Assembly: GCF_042477335.2 (NCBI RefSeq)
Contig: NC_091251.1
Coordinates: 93,263,501-93,327,500 of the forward strand
Length of the DNA stretch: 64,000 nucleotides
Direction: 5' to 3'
DNA from: Ovis canadensis
Taxonomy: Eukaryota; Chordata; Mammalia; Artiodactyla; Bovidae
A program made the position numbers and the translations under genes. Below are positions 1 through 10,399 of the stretch, one piece after another (position 1 is the first letter of the stretch; each line of letters opens with the position of its first letter). Under the pieces are notes generated by a model. That model did not search any database. It was not told the DNA's origin and saw nothing but the letters and a program-made list of their open reading frames with translations.

Positions 1-1162
1 CTGCAAGCTCAAGAGACCCTGCAGTTCCTGGGTCCTTGTGAATGCTGCTTCAGCTCAGGCTGGCAAGGGAACAAGCCAGATGGTTCTAGGAGGCCTCAGC
101 CCACCACTTCCAAGTTATGAGCAAGGCTCTTTTCATTTCTAGGGATTTAAAAAAGACACAGGAGTGGAGAGAGACCTTTTCTCCCCCCACCTTCTTCCTC
201 TGACACATCCTCAACCATGAAATCTGATGAAAGGACTAAAGAGACAAGGGTGAGTGGAAGGAAATTTCCAGCTCCTAAGAGAATATTCAAGTTATTTAAA
301 AGAGCAAAGAGTTCCCTGAAAGAAAATGCAATTGGAGGGGTGAATAAAAACATTTCAAATGATCCAGAGATGATTTCTTTTACAAATGACTGCTGGAGTC
401 ATATGTGCTGATGTCTATACAGAAAAGGGTCAAAAGGATGGAGGAACTAGGACTTTGAGTTCTCCTGGGATTTTTACTGAGCCATGGCAACAACAACAAA
501 ATCAGAAAGCCAGGAATGGTGTGAACAGCCTAGTGGAGTATGTTTCAAAAGAAGATACCTATGAGAGGGATGAGAAAATTTGTGAGGGTAATTTTAATTA
601 AAATGTGATTTAATATGATATATCAGCAATTATAAGCCACTGCCCCATTTATGACTCTATTTCTGACCTCTTCTCTGACCCTTGGATTTCTAAATCTCAA
701 GATTTAAGCATGCTATAATCTCCTGGTACAAATTTGAATATGTCTCTGCCTTGATGAAAATCCTTCAATGGCTCCCTGTTGCCTACAGAATAGGCACAAG
801 CTCCTGAACATGTCACACAGAGCCCCTTGTGACTAGCCTTTCTTTTCTCTCGCTCACACGGGTGCCTAAACCCTAGATTGTCTCCATACCACAGGCCCCA
901 GTATCTTCATGGCTCAAAAAGCTCAAGAAAGCTTCCTAATAGCAAGATGCTTTTTTCCCTAATATCAGGTAAAGTCACTTAGCAATTTGGCCTTTCCATC
1001 AGGATGCAGCCCTAATTCACCTTTGCTGTTAAACCTTGTTCATTTATTCCATAAACATTTATTAAATGCCTTGCTTGTCTTAGAAACTACGCTAGAAAGT
1101 GGGGATTTAAGAGTAACCAAGACAAGACACATAGCCTTCCTAAGAGTTTATACACTGAGAAG
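1..1162. other. non-coding flank, no gene recognised
   Basis: Mostly unique, moderately AT-rich DNA. About 700-900 has the feel of an old L2-type LINE fragment (a short stretch around 766-785 resembling its 3' part), but this is weak. A 64-codon + frame at 217-411 starts MKSDERTKETR and is followed by a donor-like GTGAGT at 250-255. It has no recognisable domain and I do not call it a gene. Confidence 0.5.
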
Positions 1163-1309
1163 ACTCTGTGTATTAGTCTCCTGTTGCTGCTGTACCAAAT
1201 TACTACAATTTTCCTGGCTTAAAACAACACAAACGTATTGTCTTGCTGTTATAGAGGTCAGAAGTCCAAAGTGGGTTTCACTGGGCTAAACCCAAGTTGT
1301 CACCAGGGC

Positions 1310-1459
1310 TTTTCACTTTCATGCATTGGAGAAGGAAATGGTAACCCACTCCAGTGTTCTTGCCTGGAGAGTCCCAGTGACGACGGAGCCTGGTGGGCTG
1401 CTGTCTGTGGGGTCGCACAGAGTCGGACATGGCTGAAGTGACTTAGCAGCAGCAGCAGC
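1310..1459 (+). mobile_element. Bov-A2 SINE, single unit
   Basis: Contains the Bov-A core (ggagaaggaaatggtaaccc ... ttcttgcctggaga ... gagtcggacatggctgaagtg) and ends in an AGC-rich tail (agcagcagcagcagca). The short direct repeat 'cagggct' on both sides fits a target-site duplication inside the LTR. Confidence 0.85.
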
Positions 1460-1721
1460 AGGGCTATAATCATTCTGGAGGCCCTAGGGAACAAGTCATT
1501 TCCTTTGCCTTTTTCTTGCTTCTAGAGGCTGCCTATACTCCTTGGCTTATGGCGCCATCCTCCCATGTGGAGTGTGATCACCTCTCTCTGCTGTTTCCAC
1601 GGTCGGTACTCCTCTGATTCTGATTCTCTGCCTTCCTCTTAGGATTGTATTAGACCCACTTGGATAATCCAGGATAATCTCCCCATTGTGAGATCTTTAA
1701 CCACATCTGTAAAGTAGCTTT

Positions 1722-2085
1722 CTTTTTAAGATTTATTTAATTTTTTGGCTGTGGGGGGTCTTCATTGCTGTGTTGGGCTTTCTCTTGTTGTGGCAGGTAG
1801 GGTGTAACTAGAGAAAACCCACACAGTTCTAGCTGTGGTGCGAGGTCTTCTCATTGTGGTGGCTTCTCTTGTTGTGGAGCAACACCGCTTTAGGGCACCT
1901 GGGCTTCAGTAGAGGTGGCAAGTGGGCTCAGTCGTGGCTCACAGGTTCCAGGGCACAGGCTCAGCAGTTGTGGTGTGCCGGGTTCAGCTGCTCCACAAAA
2001 TGTGAGATCTTCCTGCAGCAGGGACTGAACAGGTGTCCCCTGCATTGAGGTCGATTCTCAACTGCGGGACCACTGGGGAAGCCCG
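1722..2085 (-). mobile_element. CHR-type tRNA-derived SINE
   Basis: Reads in antisense: a T-rich head, 'ttggctgtggggggtcttcattgctg', 'ggcttctcttgttgtggagc', and a 3' end 'ccactggggaagcccgg'. The imperfect flanking repeat gtaaagtagcttt / gtaaagtaactttt marks insertion into the LTR. Confidence 0.75.
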
Positions 2086-3884
2086 GTAAAGTAACTTTTG
2101 CCATGGAAGGTAACCCAGTCACAGGTTGCAGGCATTCCGACATGGAGAACTAGTTTGCCTACCTTACTCTGTTAGCCCTTCTACTTTGTCTTTACAACGG
2201 CACTATTTGCTCATTCAGGAGCATGCCTTGAGTGCCTACTATGTGGCAGACACTGTTCTAGGTGCTCAAAACACAGCAGTAACAAAGCAGACTTTCTAGA
2301 TGAGAGATAGATGGTAAACTAGCAAACAATTAAATGTGGCTGGGAGTGACAAGGACTCCAGAGAAGAAGAAAGTTGAGCGAGGAGCCTAGGGAGTGTGAG
2401 ATTGGAGTGGCTGCTATTTCATAAAGGGTGAGTGAGTGTAATGGTCAAGTTCCAGTTAGGAGAATGGAAACCAGAATTAATAGTTCAAAAAAAAAAAAAG
2501 GAACTTAACATCGGGGAACTGTTATACAGGTGATAGGAGGGCTGAAAGGCCAACCAGGATGATAAGGCAATGCAGAGATTCTTAACTAGAAGGTTGTTGT
2601 CACCTTTAGGCTAAAGATATCACCAGAGCCAGGGATAGTTCTTACCCAGTACAACCTGGGGCCAAAGAAGAGATACATTAATATCTGCTACTAAGACACT
2701 GCCTGAGGCAGACAAAGGAGAAAGTTCTGTCCTTTCCATGTTCTTACGTTCCTCTCCTGCTTCTCAGCAGATGAACCCAGCCAGCTGAAGGGCCCAGACA
2801 AGGAAGCCTGCGAGAGACAACCCAGGGGTAGGGGGGGTCCACTCCCAGCAAGATATCACAGGAGGAAAGACAGTAGCCAAGAGCAAGACAGCCAATGACC
2901 AAGTGGGTTACCTTGGAACAGACACCTAAAGGAACTCAGAAAGTGAGTCAAGCAGACACCTGGGGAAACAGTGTTCCGGGCAGAGGAAAGAGCAAAGGCA
3001 AGTTTGGCATTAGGGTGCCTGGTGAATTCAAAGAACAGAGATGCAGGTGTGGCTGGCATGGGGTTGCTGGGGGTGGGAGGAAGGAGTTGAGGTCAGAGCT
3101 CTAGATGGGAGAATAAACAGCTCTCCAGGCCAGAACAGGAACTTTGACCTTTTCTCTGAGTGTGATGAGAAAATCTAGAAGGCTTTTGAGCAGAGAAATG
3201 ATCTGACCTGAGTTGCTTATGCTCCACATTCTGGTCCTGTGTATCAAATAAAATATTGAGAGAAAGGGTAGGAATTGAGAGATCAGTGAGGGAGACTCTT
3301 GTGATAATCCAAGTGAGAAATGACTTGAATCAGAGAGGGAGTGTTCCAGAGGAAGATGATTGCATTCTGCACATATTTCGAAGGAAGAGCCAACGGAATT
3401 CACTGCAGGTCTAATGTGTGCTCTGAGAGCCAGAGAAGAGTCAAGATGACTCTAAGACTTTTGCTCTGAACAAAACCCTCTGAATCTCTGGAAGGCTGCC
3501 CTTAAGTGAGGTGGGGAACCTGTAGGAGGGCACTGGTTTGGGAGGAATGTCTGGAGCTTCCAAGTTTTAGGCATGTGAAGCTGGAGATACCAAGGGCACA
3601 ACAAATCTGAGATGTTGAGTTAGAGGTGGATGTTCAACTCCAGAGTCTGGGAAGGTCTCTGAACTGGAGATGTGAGTGGAAATTTCTGGATTGGAAATTT
3701 GGGAGGTGTCAGTATATAGATGGTTTTTAAGCTATAGGACTGGTAAGATTGCCATGAATTATTAAGAGACCACAATGAGAAGCTGTCTAAGGACTGAGTT
3801 CTGGGGACTTCTATGTTTAGAGGTTCAATACTGAGAAGGCCAGAAAGGTAGGAGAAAAATCAAGACAAACTCTTTTTTAAAAAA

Positions 3885-4380
3885 ATTAAATTTATTTGTT
3901 ATGTAGAAAAGACTATTTAAAAAAAATTTATTGGCTTATAGTTGATATATAATGTTGTGTTAGTTTCAGTGTATAGCAAAGTGATTCCGTTATATGTTCA
4001 CATGTATTCATTCTTTTTGAGGCTCCCCAGGTGGCGTTAGTGGCAAAGAACCCACCTGCCAACACAGGAGACATAAGAGACTTGAGTTCCATCCCTGGGT
4101 TAGGAAGATCCCCTAGAGGAGGGCAAGACAAACCATTCCAGTATTTTTGCCTGGAGAATCCCATCGATGGACAAGACTGATGGGCTACAGTCCACAGGGT
4201 TGCAAAGAGTTGGACACGACTGAAGCAACTTAGCACGCACACACTCTTTCAGATTCTTCACTCATATAGGTTATTAAAGAATATTGAGTCCCCTATGCTA
4301 TACAGCAGATCTTTGCTGGTTATCTAGTTTATATATAGTAGTGTATATAATCGCAGGATCCTAATTTATCCCTCCCCTCA
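3885..4380 (-). repeat. L1 3' end, antisense
   Basis: Antisense L1 tail signatures: T-rich start, 'tatagttgatatataatgtt', 'gtgttagtttcagtgtatag', 'tattgagtcccctatgctat', 'cagatctttgctggttatct'. A Bov-tA SINE sits inside it at 4020-4245. Confidence 0.75.
4020..4245 (+). mobile_element. Bov-tA SINE
   Basis: Full-length layout: tRNA-like head 'ggctccccaggtggcgttag', box-B-like 'gagttccatccctgg', Bov-A core 'tttttgcctggagaatccc', and end 'gttggacacgactgaagcaa'. Inserted in the antisense L1 tail. Confidence 0.9.
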
Positions 4381-4389
4381 CATTATTAG

Positions 4390-4600
4390 TTTTTACAATT
4401 TAAGTATAGTTGATTTACAATGTTGTGTTAGTTTCAGGTATCCAGCAAAGTGAATCAGTTATATATATTCATATGTTCATTTTCAGATTCATTTCCCATG
4501 TAGGTTATTCCAGAATATTGATTAAAGTTCCCTGTGCCATACAGTAGGTCCTTGTTGGTTATCTAATTTACATATAGTAGTGTGTATACGTCACTGATGA
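4390..4600 (-). repeat. second antisense L1 3' end
   Basis: Repeats the same landmarks as the copy just upstream ('gttgatttacaatgttgtgt', 'agtaggtccttgttggttat'), so two L1 tails lie head to tail within 700 bases. They may be two insertions or a local duplication. Confidence 0.7.
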
Positions 4601-5205
4601 CAATCACTCATGACAAACTTAATCCAGAAGCCATGTGAAATGTTTCAAGGATAAGCGTGATCAACCTCTCCCCATAGGATGAGAAGTCAAATGAGGTGAG
4701 GATAGGAATTGCCTACTGGATTTAGCAATGAGGCAGTCACCAGGGACCCTGCGAAGATCTGCTTTTCCTGGAGTGGTGAATGAGTAAGGCTGCTCAAGAG
4801 AGGATTCCAGACAACGGGAGGAGAGGAATAGCAAGTGTGAGAAAAACTTTTGATGACTCCAGTGGCAAACTGAAGCAGTGGAAAGATACGGAATCTAGGA
4901 CATGTTTTATTTTTTACCAGGCAGCATGTTTATAAGCACTCAGAAATGATTCTACAGAGGGAAATTTTCCTGATGCAGGACACAGAGGTGACAATTGCTG
5001 AATCAATGTCCTGGAGTCAAAGAATGGGTATATAGGTGGTGAGGTTAGCCTTGGCTAAGAATATTGAGAATTTATCCTAGGTACCAGGAGGACAGAGATT
5101 ACATGCAGACAGATGCAGGTGGGTTGGTAGATAGGGAGGGATGGAGTGTGTGCTAAGTTCTCTTCTGATTGCCTCTATTATACTAAGAAAAGAAGCATGG
5201 CTGGG

Positions 5206-5339
5206 GAGTTCCCTGGCAGTCCAGTGGTGAAGACTCTGCTGTGCTTCCACTGCAGAAGGTGAGGGTTCGATCCCTGGTCAGGGAATTAAGATCTCACAAG
5301 CTGTGCTACTTGGCCAAAATGTGGAGAAAAAAAAAAAAA
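5206..5339 (+). mobile_element. CHR-1-type SINE
   Basis: Head 'ggggagttccctggcagtcc', box-B-like 'gggttcgatccctggtc', and a terminal A-tract of 13 bases at 5326-5338. The flanking repeat 'aagcatgg / aagcattg' suggests the duplication. Confidence 0.85.
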
Positions 5340-5532
5340 GCATTGTGGCAGTTATCTGTAAGTAATAAGCCAGACATTTGAAGGAGGAGGAGAAAGTGTG
5401 AAACAATCCTTTAGAAGAGTAAGAGAGTGGACAGGAAGTGTAGTAGCTTTGCTAAGGAATGTTCATTGATTATAAAGTAGTTGATGTTTCAAACATGTAA
5501 TAAATACTTTATCTGAATGGGAGAATGAGGTG

Positions 5533-6600
5533 TTCTAGTTCAGTTCAGCTGCTTAGTTGTGTCCAATTCTTTGCGACCCCATGAACTGCAGCACACCAGG
5601 TTTCCCTGTTCATCATCAACTCCTGGAGCTTGCTCAAACTCATGTCCATCAAGCTGGTGATACCATCCAACCATCTCATCCTGTCGTCCCTTTCTCCTCC
5701 TGCTTTCAAACTTTCCCAGCATCAGGGTCTTTTTCAATGAGTCAGTTCTTTGCATCAGGCGGCCAAAGTATTGGAGCTTCAGCATCAGTCCTGACTGGTT
5801 GGATCTCCTTGCAGTCCAAGGGACTCTCAAGAGTTTTCTCCAATGCCACAGTTCAAAAGCATCAATTCTTTGGTGCTCAGCTTTCTTTATGGTCCAACTC
5901 ACACATCTATACATGACTACTGGAAAAACCATAGCTTTGGCTAGATGGACCTTTGTTGGCAAAGTAATGTCTCTCCTTTTTAATATGCTGTCTAGGTTGG
6001 TCATAGCTTTTCTTCCAAGGAGCAAGCACCTTTAATTTCATGGCTGCAGTCACCATCTGCAGTGATTTTGGAAAAATCAAGAAAATAAAGTCTATCACTG
6101 TTTCCATTGTTTGCCCATCTATTTGCCATAAAGTGATGGGACCAGATGCCATGATCTTAGTTTTTCAAATGTTGAGTTTTAAGCCAGCTTTTTCACTCTC
6201 CTCTTTTACTTTCAAGAGGCTCTTTAGTTCCTCTTTGTTTTCTGTCATAAAGGTGGTACCATCTGCATATCTGAGGTTATTGATATTTCTCATTGGCAAT
6301 CTTGATTCCAGCTTGTGCTTCATCTAGCCTGAGATTTTGCATGATGTTCTCTGCATATAAGTTAAATAAGCAGGGTGACAATATACAGCCTTGACGTACT
6401 CCTTTTCCAATTTGGAACCAGTCCACTGTTCCATGTCTAGTTCTAACTGTTGCTCCTTGACCTGCATACAGATTTCTCAGGAGGCAGGTCAGGTGGTCTA
6501 GTATTCCCATCTCTTGAAGAATTTTCCACAGTTTGTTGTGATCCACACAGTCAAAGGCTTTAGCGTAGTCAATGAAGCAGAAGATGTTTTTCTGGAATTC
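5533..6600 (-). mobile_element. BovB (RTE clade) LINE, 5'-truncated and decayed
   Basis: About 1.07 kb of BovB in antisense, with the 3' end at 5533 and truncation near 6600. Two broken frames show the reverse transcriptase. The piece at 6546-6277 covers the palm/fingers, with RQGCILSPCLFNLYA. The piece at 6025-5540 is the C-terminal part, with [20 protein letters not shown]. Between them the frame shifts at about 6272-6290, and the catalytic YADD box reads YADG (reverse strand near 6255-6266), so one of the paired aspartates is lost. This copy cannot be active. BovB is an RTE retrotransposon, spread horizontally among vertebrates and abundant in ruminants; that is family knowledge. Confidence 0.92.
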
Positions 6601-8660
6601 CCTTGCTTAGATGTTCTAAGACACCTAGTATTCAGGTCAATAGAGTTATATCACCTAGGCTGAAACAATTAAACACTAAGAGTGAAATAGCATTAGATAT
6701 AATTTAATCTTGAGTGATTTGAGGGACACTTTGGTCCTTCTTTATGGGTGAGTCATTTCTCTGAATATCAGTTAGTAATATCTTGTAGATGTATAACCAG
6801 TAACAGAGATTATCATGTGAAATGATAATAGGCTGGATAAACTACATTTTAACTGTAAAACATACAAATGTGAGTCCATGTTTATAATATTAAAAAGATA
6901 TATTTTCCTCGCTTGGTAAGACTTTTGTGTTAAAACTCATTCCATATTTGGTATATTAGGGCATGTTGTTGGGTAGAAGTGAATAACCAGAGGAAATGAA
7001 TTCAACTGTCCATAGAGTTGAAACAAACTAAGAAATGAACAGGGAGGGAGTTCTTATCAGAGGAAAGGTTACACATCCCTGGAGCATGTCAGGGAGGGGG
7101 CTGGGCAGAGGTGGATAGAGAGCCAACGGAAGGAGTGGACAGGGAGTGATTGAGGTCTAACCTGTGCTTGACAAACTCTCTTTTCCTTTCCCTCTCCTGC
7201 TGCTCTTTATCTGTCATTTGGAAACTCCAGGAAGGTCAGGGAAGATGAAGACAGAGTGCCTGATCCAGAGAGCCATGAAGCTGGAACCTCAGCTTTGGTG
7301 GATTTTGCCTTTTATCTTTCTCAGAAATACTGGTGAAAGTTTGGCCACAAACTATTTAGGGGTAAATAGTTGCCTAGGGTCTTGAAAGAGTACTTTCTGG
7401 TCCCTAGGACAATCTCTACTATTCCACTATGCATGAAGGTTAGGGAAATTATCTTTGTAATTTGACTCTAATACCTATCTCTTGAGCCTCGTAAGAAACA
7501 TCGAAAAAAGTTAATAGATTTGGCTAGCACTTGGGTCAGTTATTTCAAAAGTATCAAATGGCTATCCGGGAGTCATAAAACAGGTGGCCTTGAAATTGTA
7601 CTGTGTTTGTGGATTCAGATTGGCAGCCATCCTTTAAGGGCAAAATTATGTTAAAAGTTGAGCCAGGGTGAATGAACAACAGGCTATTTATGATACAGTG
7701 CTATGTTATGAAAGACAGTTCTTGAAAACAGATCAAGGGGATTGATGGTGATACTCCAATGTGTTTCTTTGTAAAAATTTGATGTTAAAAATACTGGTCT
7801 GTGAATTTAAGACTCACTCTTCTTTCCTTTCTTCCTTCGACTTTTCCTTCCTTGGTTCCTTCCTTCTTCCCTTCCTTCCCTCCATCTTTCTTTCTGGTTA
7901 CTTTTGGAGGGGGTGTGGATGTATTTAGTTTGGGTTTTTGTTTTGAGTTGGCATATTTATTAAATAACAAGAAATCTGTTTTCAGTTAGTGTAAAAGCAA
8001 ATAAAGAACAATGGATCCCCTTTGAAATTATTGTAACATGGTTAATATTTTTTTTTATACTTGAGAAAAGAGAACTTTAAAAGTAACCTGTCAGCATGTA
8101 GCTGAACTTGGTGAAACTCAGCTACTTTAAAATGAGACACTTATTTTAAAAATTGTTTGACATAAATGGAAAATATCTTTTGTTACTGAAAATTTGTATA
8201 GGTCTAAGAGCCATAGAATTTTAAACTGTAATGACCTAACATGTAGACTACATCTCATTTTAGAGATGAAGAATCAGAAAGATTAAATAACTTCTCTAGG
8301 AGACTCAATTATTAGCAACATAGAAAAATTCAAATCCTAGTTTCCTGTCTTTGTCCAGTACTTTTTTATCACTATATCACTAGGTTTCTAATATAAAAGC
8401 TTTCAGTGACATAACATTTAAGTTTGCACCTAACCTAAAAGAATCTTTATGGGTTTCTAGTTCTAAGGGACTGATTTAAATAATGGTTTAAAAATGATTA
8501 AAAAATAATGGTTTTCCCATATTTATGTAAATAGTGATGAACTTTTAAAATTGAGATATAATTCACATACCATGAAATCTATTTTTACTCATTCATTTTG
8601 ATATAAAAGTTTAAGCTTAACTTCTAGTTACAGTATCCATTTTACTTAGGAGTGAGTATA
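6601..8660. other. non-coding stretch, mostly unique
   Basis: No gene supported. A 73-codon + frame at 7164-7385 has a hydrophobic stretch (LEPQLWWILPFIFL) but no splice or family support. A pyrimidine-rich simple repeat lies at 7811-7894. About 8255-8360 resembles a decayed antisense MIR-type SINE (pattern 'tttagagatgaagaatcaga'). Confidence 0.5.
7811..7894. repeat. (TTCC)n-like polypyrimidine tract
   Basis: An almost pure pyrimidine run on the + strand built from cttcc/ttcc units, with a few interruptions. Such tracts can form intramolecular triplexes; that is general knowledge, not seen here. Confidence 0.85.
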
Positions 8661-8671
8661 TAAAATCCCCT

Positions 8672-8790
8672 GGAGAGGTAAACAGCATTTTCAATATTCT
8701 TGCCTGGAAACTTCCATAGAGAGAGGAGCCTGCCAGGGGCTATAGTCCATGGGGGTCGCAAAGAGTTGGGACAGACTGAGCGTGTGTGCA
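8672..8790 (+). mobile_element. Bov-A SINE fragment, 5'-truncated
   Basis: Begins within the Bov-A core (caatattcttgcctggaaac) and ends 'gttgggacagactgagcgtg', running straight into a CA repeat. Confidence 0.85.
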
Positions 8791-8856
8791 CACAACACAC
8801 ACACACAGACACACACACACACAGACACACATACACACACACACTCTTACACTCCC
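8788..8856. repeat. (CA)n microsatellite
   Basis: Interrupted CA dinucleotides (cacacagacacacac type). It lies at the 3' tail of a Bov-A SINE, the usual birthplace of CA repeats in ruminants. Confidence 0.95.
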
Positions 8857-9636
8857 CTAAAGAAAAATTTCTACATTTTGGAGTAGGGATGATGGCGTCT
8901 GAAGAAGCTTCATGATTCCCCCTCTCCATGGTGAATAGGGGTTTGTTTTTTGAGACAAAGATGGAAAAAGAGAAAGGAGTGATTATAAATACTGAAAAAC
9001 AGATAATTCTGTGTAACAGAAAGAGGAGGACAGTTTAACAAAGTCAAAAACAAAACTATGCAGCAGAAACACAGTCTAGGCCCAAATACTTTCCAGGGAA
9101 GGTGAGGGTACTGAGGTACCTAGGACAAGCATAGCTTTTTGCGTTCATTCCCGCGCCCCCGACATTAAATACCTATGTACCGAGCCTGTGGAAGCGCTGA
9201 GGATAAACCCAAAGATGGTGGCAGTGGCGAAAAGGAGTTGGGGTGGGGTAGTGGGGTGAAGAGGTGCGGCGGGGAAGAGTGTATGGAGTGGTTGGAGTAG
9301 GGTATGGAGTCGGTGGAGGTTGGGGGCTGCGGTTAAGACAGGAAGGTTGAAAAACTGAATATATGGTAGGAAATTGGGGGTTCACAGATGTGCTGACTTC
9401 TGTGGCAGAAATCTGTCCCAGGACCTCTTAAATAATTAGCCTCATTTGCCAAATTTGGCCAGATGTCATGATGCAGGTAACCCTCTCGAAGAGGTTTAAA
9501 CGTCCTTTTCCCGCTTCCAGCCCTTGCTTTCCCCACCATTATTAGGGCGTCGGGCAAGGGAAGGTGCAGGTTGGAAACCTGCACCCACGTTTGCAGCCTG
9601 GGCTCTCTGCAGAAGACAGGAATCCAGGGCTTTGCC

Positions 9637-9650
9637 GTCGTCATAGCAAC
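9637..9650. promoter_or_regulatory. X-box-like (RFX) site
   Basis: gtcgtcatagcaac: the right half AGCAAC fits the RFX half-site RGYAAC, and the left half has one mismatch to GTNRCC. Position just upstream of the TCTCGCGAGA element fits a proximal promoter role. Inference only. Confidence 0.4.
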
Positions 9651-9671
9651 TAGGAGTTCCGCGGTCCCCTG

Positions 9672-9694
9672 CCCCCCCCCCCCCCCCCCCCCCC
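9672..9694. repeat. poly-C tract (23 C)
   Basis: An uninterrupted run of 23 C at the upstream edge of the island. Length is prone to polymorphism and sequencing error. Confidence 0.9.
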
Positions 9695-9749
9695 GATCTT
9701 CTTTTAACTCGTTCTACTTCCCCCGCCGTCTGGGCTGAGTTGTCGCTTA

Positions 9750-9759
9750 TCTCGCGAGA
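9750..9759. promoter_or_regulatory. TCTCGCGAGA core-promoter element
   Basis: A perfect 10-base palindrome TCTCGCGAGA. This motif is known from TATA-less mammalian CpG-island promoters, where it drives transcription, often from both strands. It is the only copy I see in the window, and it lies about 930 bases before the candidate exon 1 donor. Confidence 0.75.
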
Positions 9760-9846
9760 TTTGAGCGCAGCTCTGAACAGCACAGCGGTGATCTCACCCG
9801 AGACTTGGGGAGGGACGGTGGGAGGGAGCGAAGGAGGGGAAGGAAT

Positions 9847-9854
9847 GGGGCGGG
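9847..9854 (+). promoter_or_regulatory. GC box (Sp1-type)
   Basis: GGGGCGGG about 90 bases downstream of the TCTCGCGAGA element, in a purine-rich G/A stretch. Confidence 0.5.
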
Positions 9855-10264
9855 CGAGCCGGGAGGGAAGGGGAGGGGAAGGGCGAGTGCGGCGCTGCCA
9901 CCGCCGGCAACTTTGTGAGCGAGTTCACTGTATGCGTGAGCAAGTGAGCGAAAGTCAGAGCGCCGCTGAGTCCCCGGGAGGAGGGTCCCCGGGGAGGGCC
10001 AGGTCTGGGCTTCAAAGGCCGTCCACCCCTCCACCCTGGCCCCCCACAAGCCGCTCCATCCTCTCCCGCCTTCGTGGCTCCCTCCCCATTTCCTCCCCCA
10101 CCAACCCTCCCGGGCCTTCTCGCCCCCCGTCTTGCAGTTACCTGTCCCCTCCCCCCCACTTGGCACGCACTTCCCCTTTCCCCAGCGTCCACCTCGGACC
10201 TCCCCCCCACCAGCCACTCCGCACTCACTTTCCGCGCCGGCCGCCCCCTCGGCTGTTTCTTTTT

Positions 10265-10275
10265 GGGGGGGGGGG
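10265..10275. repeat. poly-G tract (11 G)
   Basis: An 11-base G run in the island, with further G-runs nearby (10290-10294, 10364-10369). Possible G-quadruplex former. Confidence 0.8.
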
Positions 10276-10380
10276 TAGGCGGGCGGGATGGGGGGCGCTG
10301 GACCTCGGAGGCGGCGCGAGCGGGGCCCCAAGCGCCCAAACAATAGTTGATGCCCAGGGACTTGGGGGGTGCACCTCCGG

Positions 10381-10395
10381 CCCCCCCCCCCCCCC
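10381..10395. repeat. poly-C tract (15 C)
   Basis: An uninterrupted run of 15 C inside the island, about 290 bases before the exon 1 donor. Confidence 0.9.
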
Positions 10396-10399
10396 GATT

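Larger units (their letters stand above)
1163..2150 (+). repeat. MaLR/MLT1-like solo LTR, split by two SINEs
   Basis: The order of landmarks fits an MLT1-type LTR of the ERVL-MaLR class: a tgtattagtctcctgttgct start, then 'gcttaaaacaacacaaa', 'gaggtcagaagtccaaagtgg', 'tctggaggccctagggaaca', 'gataatccaggataatctcc', and after the second SINE 'ggtaacccagtcacaggttg'. It is a non-coding, ancient, decayed LTR with no internal viral genes visible. A Bov-A2 unit (1310-1459) and a CHR SINE (about 1722-2085) interrupt it. The family name is from memory; the split is seen directly. Confidence 0.6.
2205..5465 (+). repeat. long ancient mammalian interspersed repeat, fragmented
   Basis: A chain of landmarks recurs, in the same order, in several other places in this window: 'gagtgcctactatgtggcag', 'ttctaggtgctcaaaacaca', 'gggcagaggaaagagcaaag', 'ttttgagcagagaaatgatc', 'gataatccaagtgagaaatg', 'gtcagtatatagatgg', 'gggacttctatgtttagagg', 'aattgctgaatcaatgtcct' and 'ttctcttctgattgcctcta'. 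It is non-coding and old. L1 ends plus Bov-tA (about 3885-4600) and a CHR SINE (5206-5339) interrupt it. I remember the sequence type but not with certainty its library name. Related shorter copies lie near 13350, 23110, 31720, 37090 and 39825. Confidence 0.55.

Noticed and set aside
217..411. 64-codon basic frame with a GTGAGT donor-like site after 11 codons
   Set aside because: The lone donor has no promoter or acceptor partner, and the peptide is not recognised.
7164..7385. 73-codon frame with a hydrophobic, signal-peptide-like stretch
   Set aside because: No CpG island, no splice signals of matching phase, no recognised family; short hydrophobic frames arise by chance.
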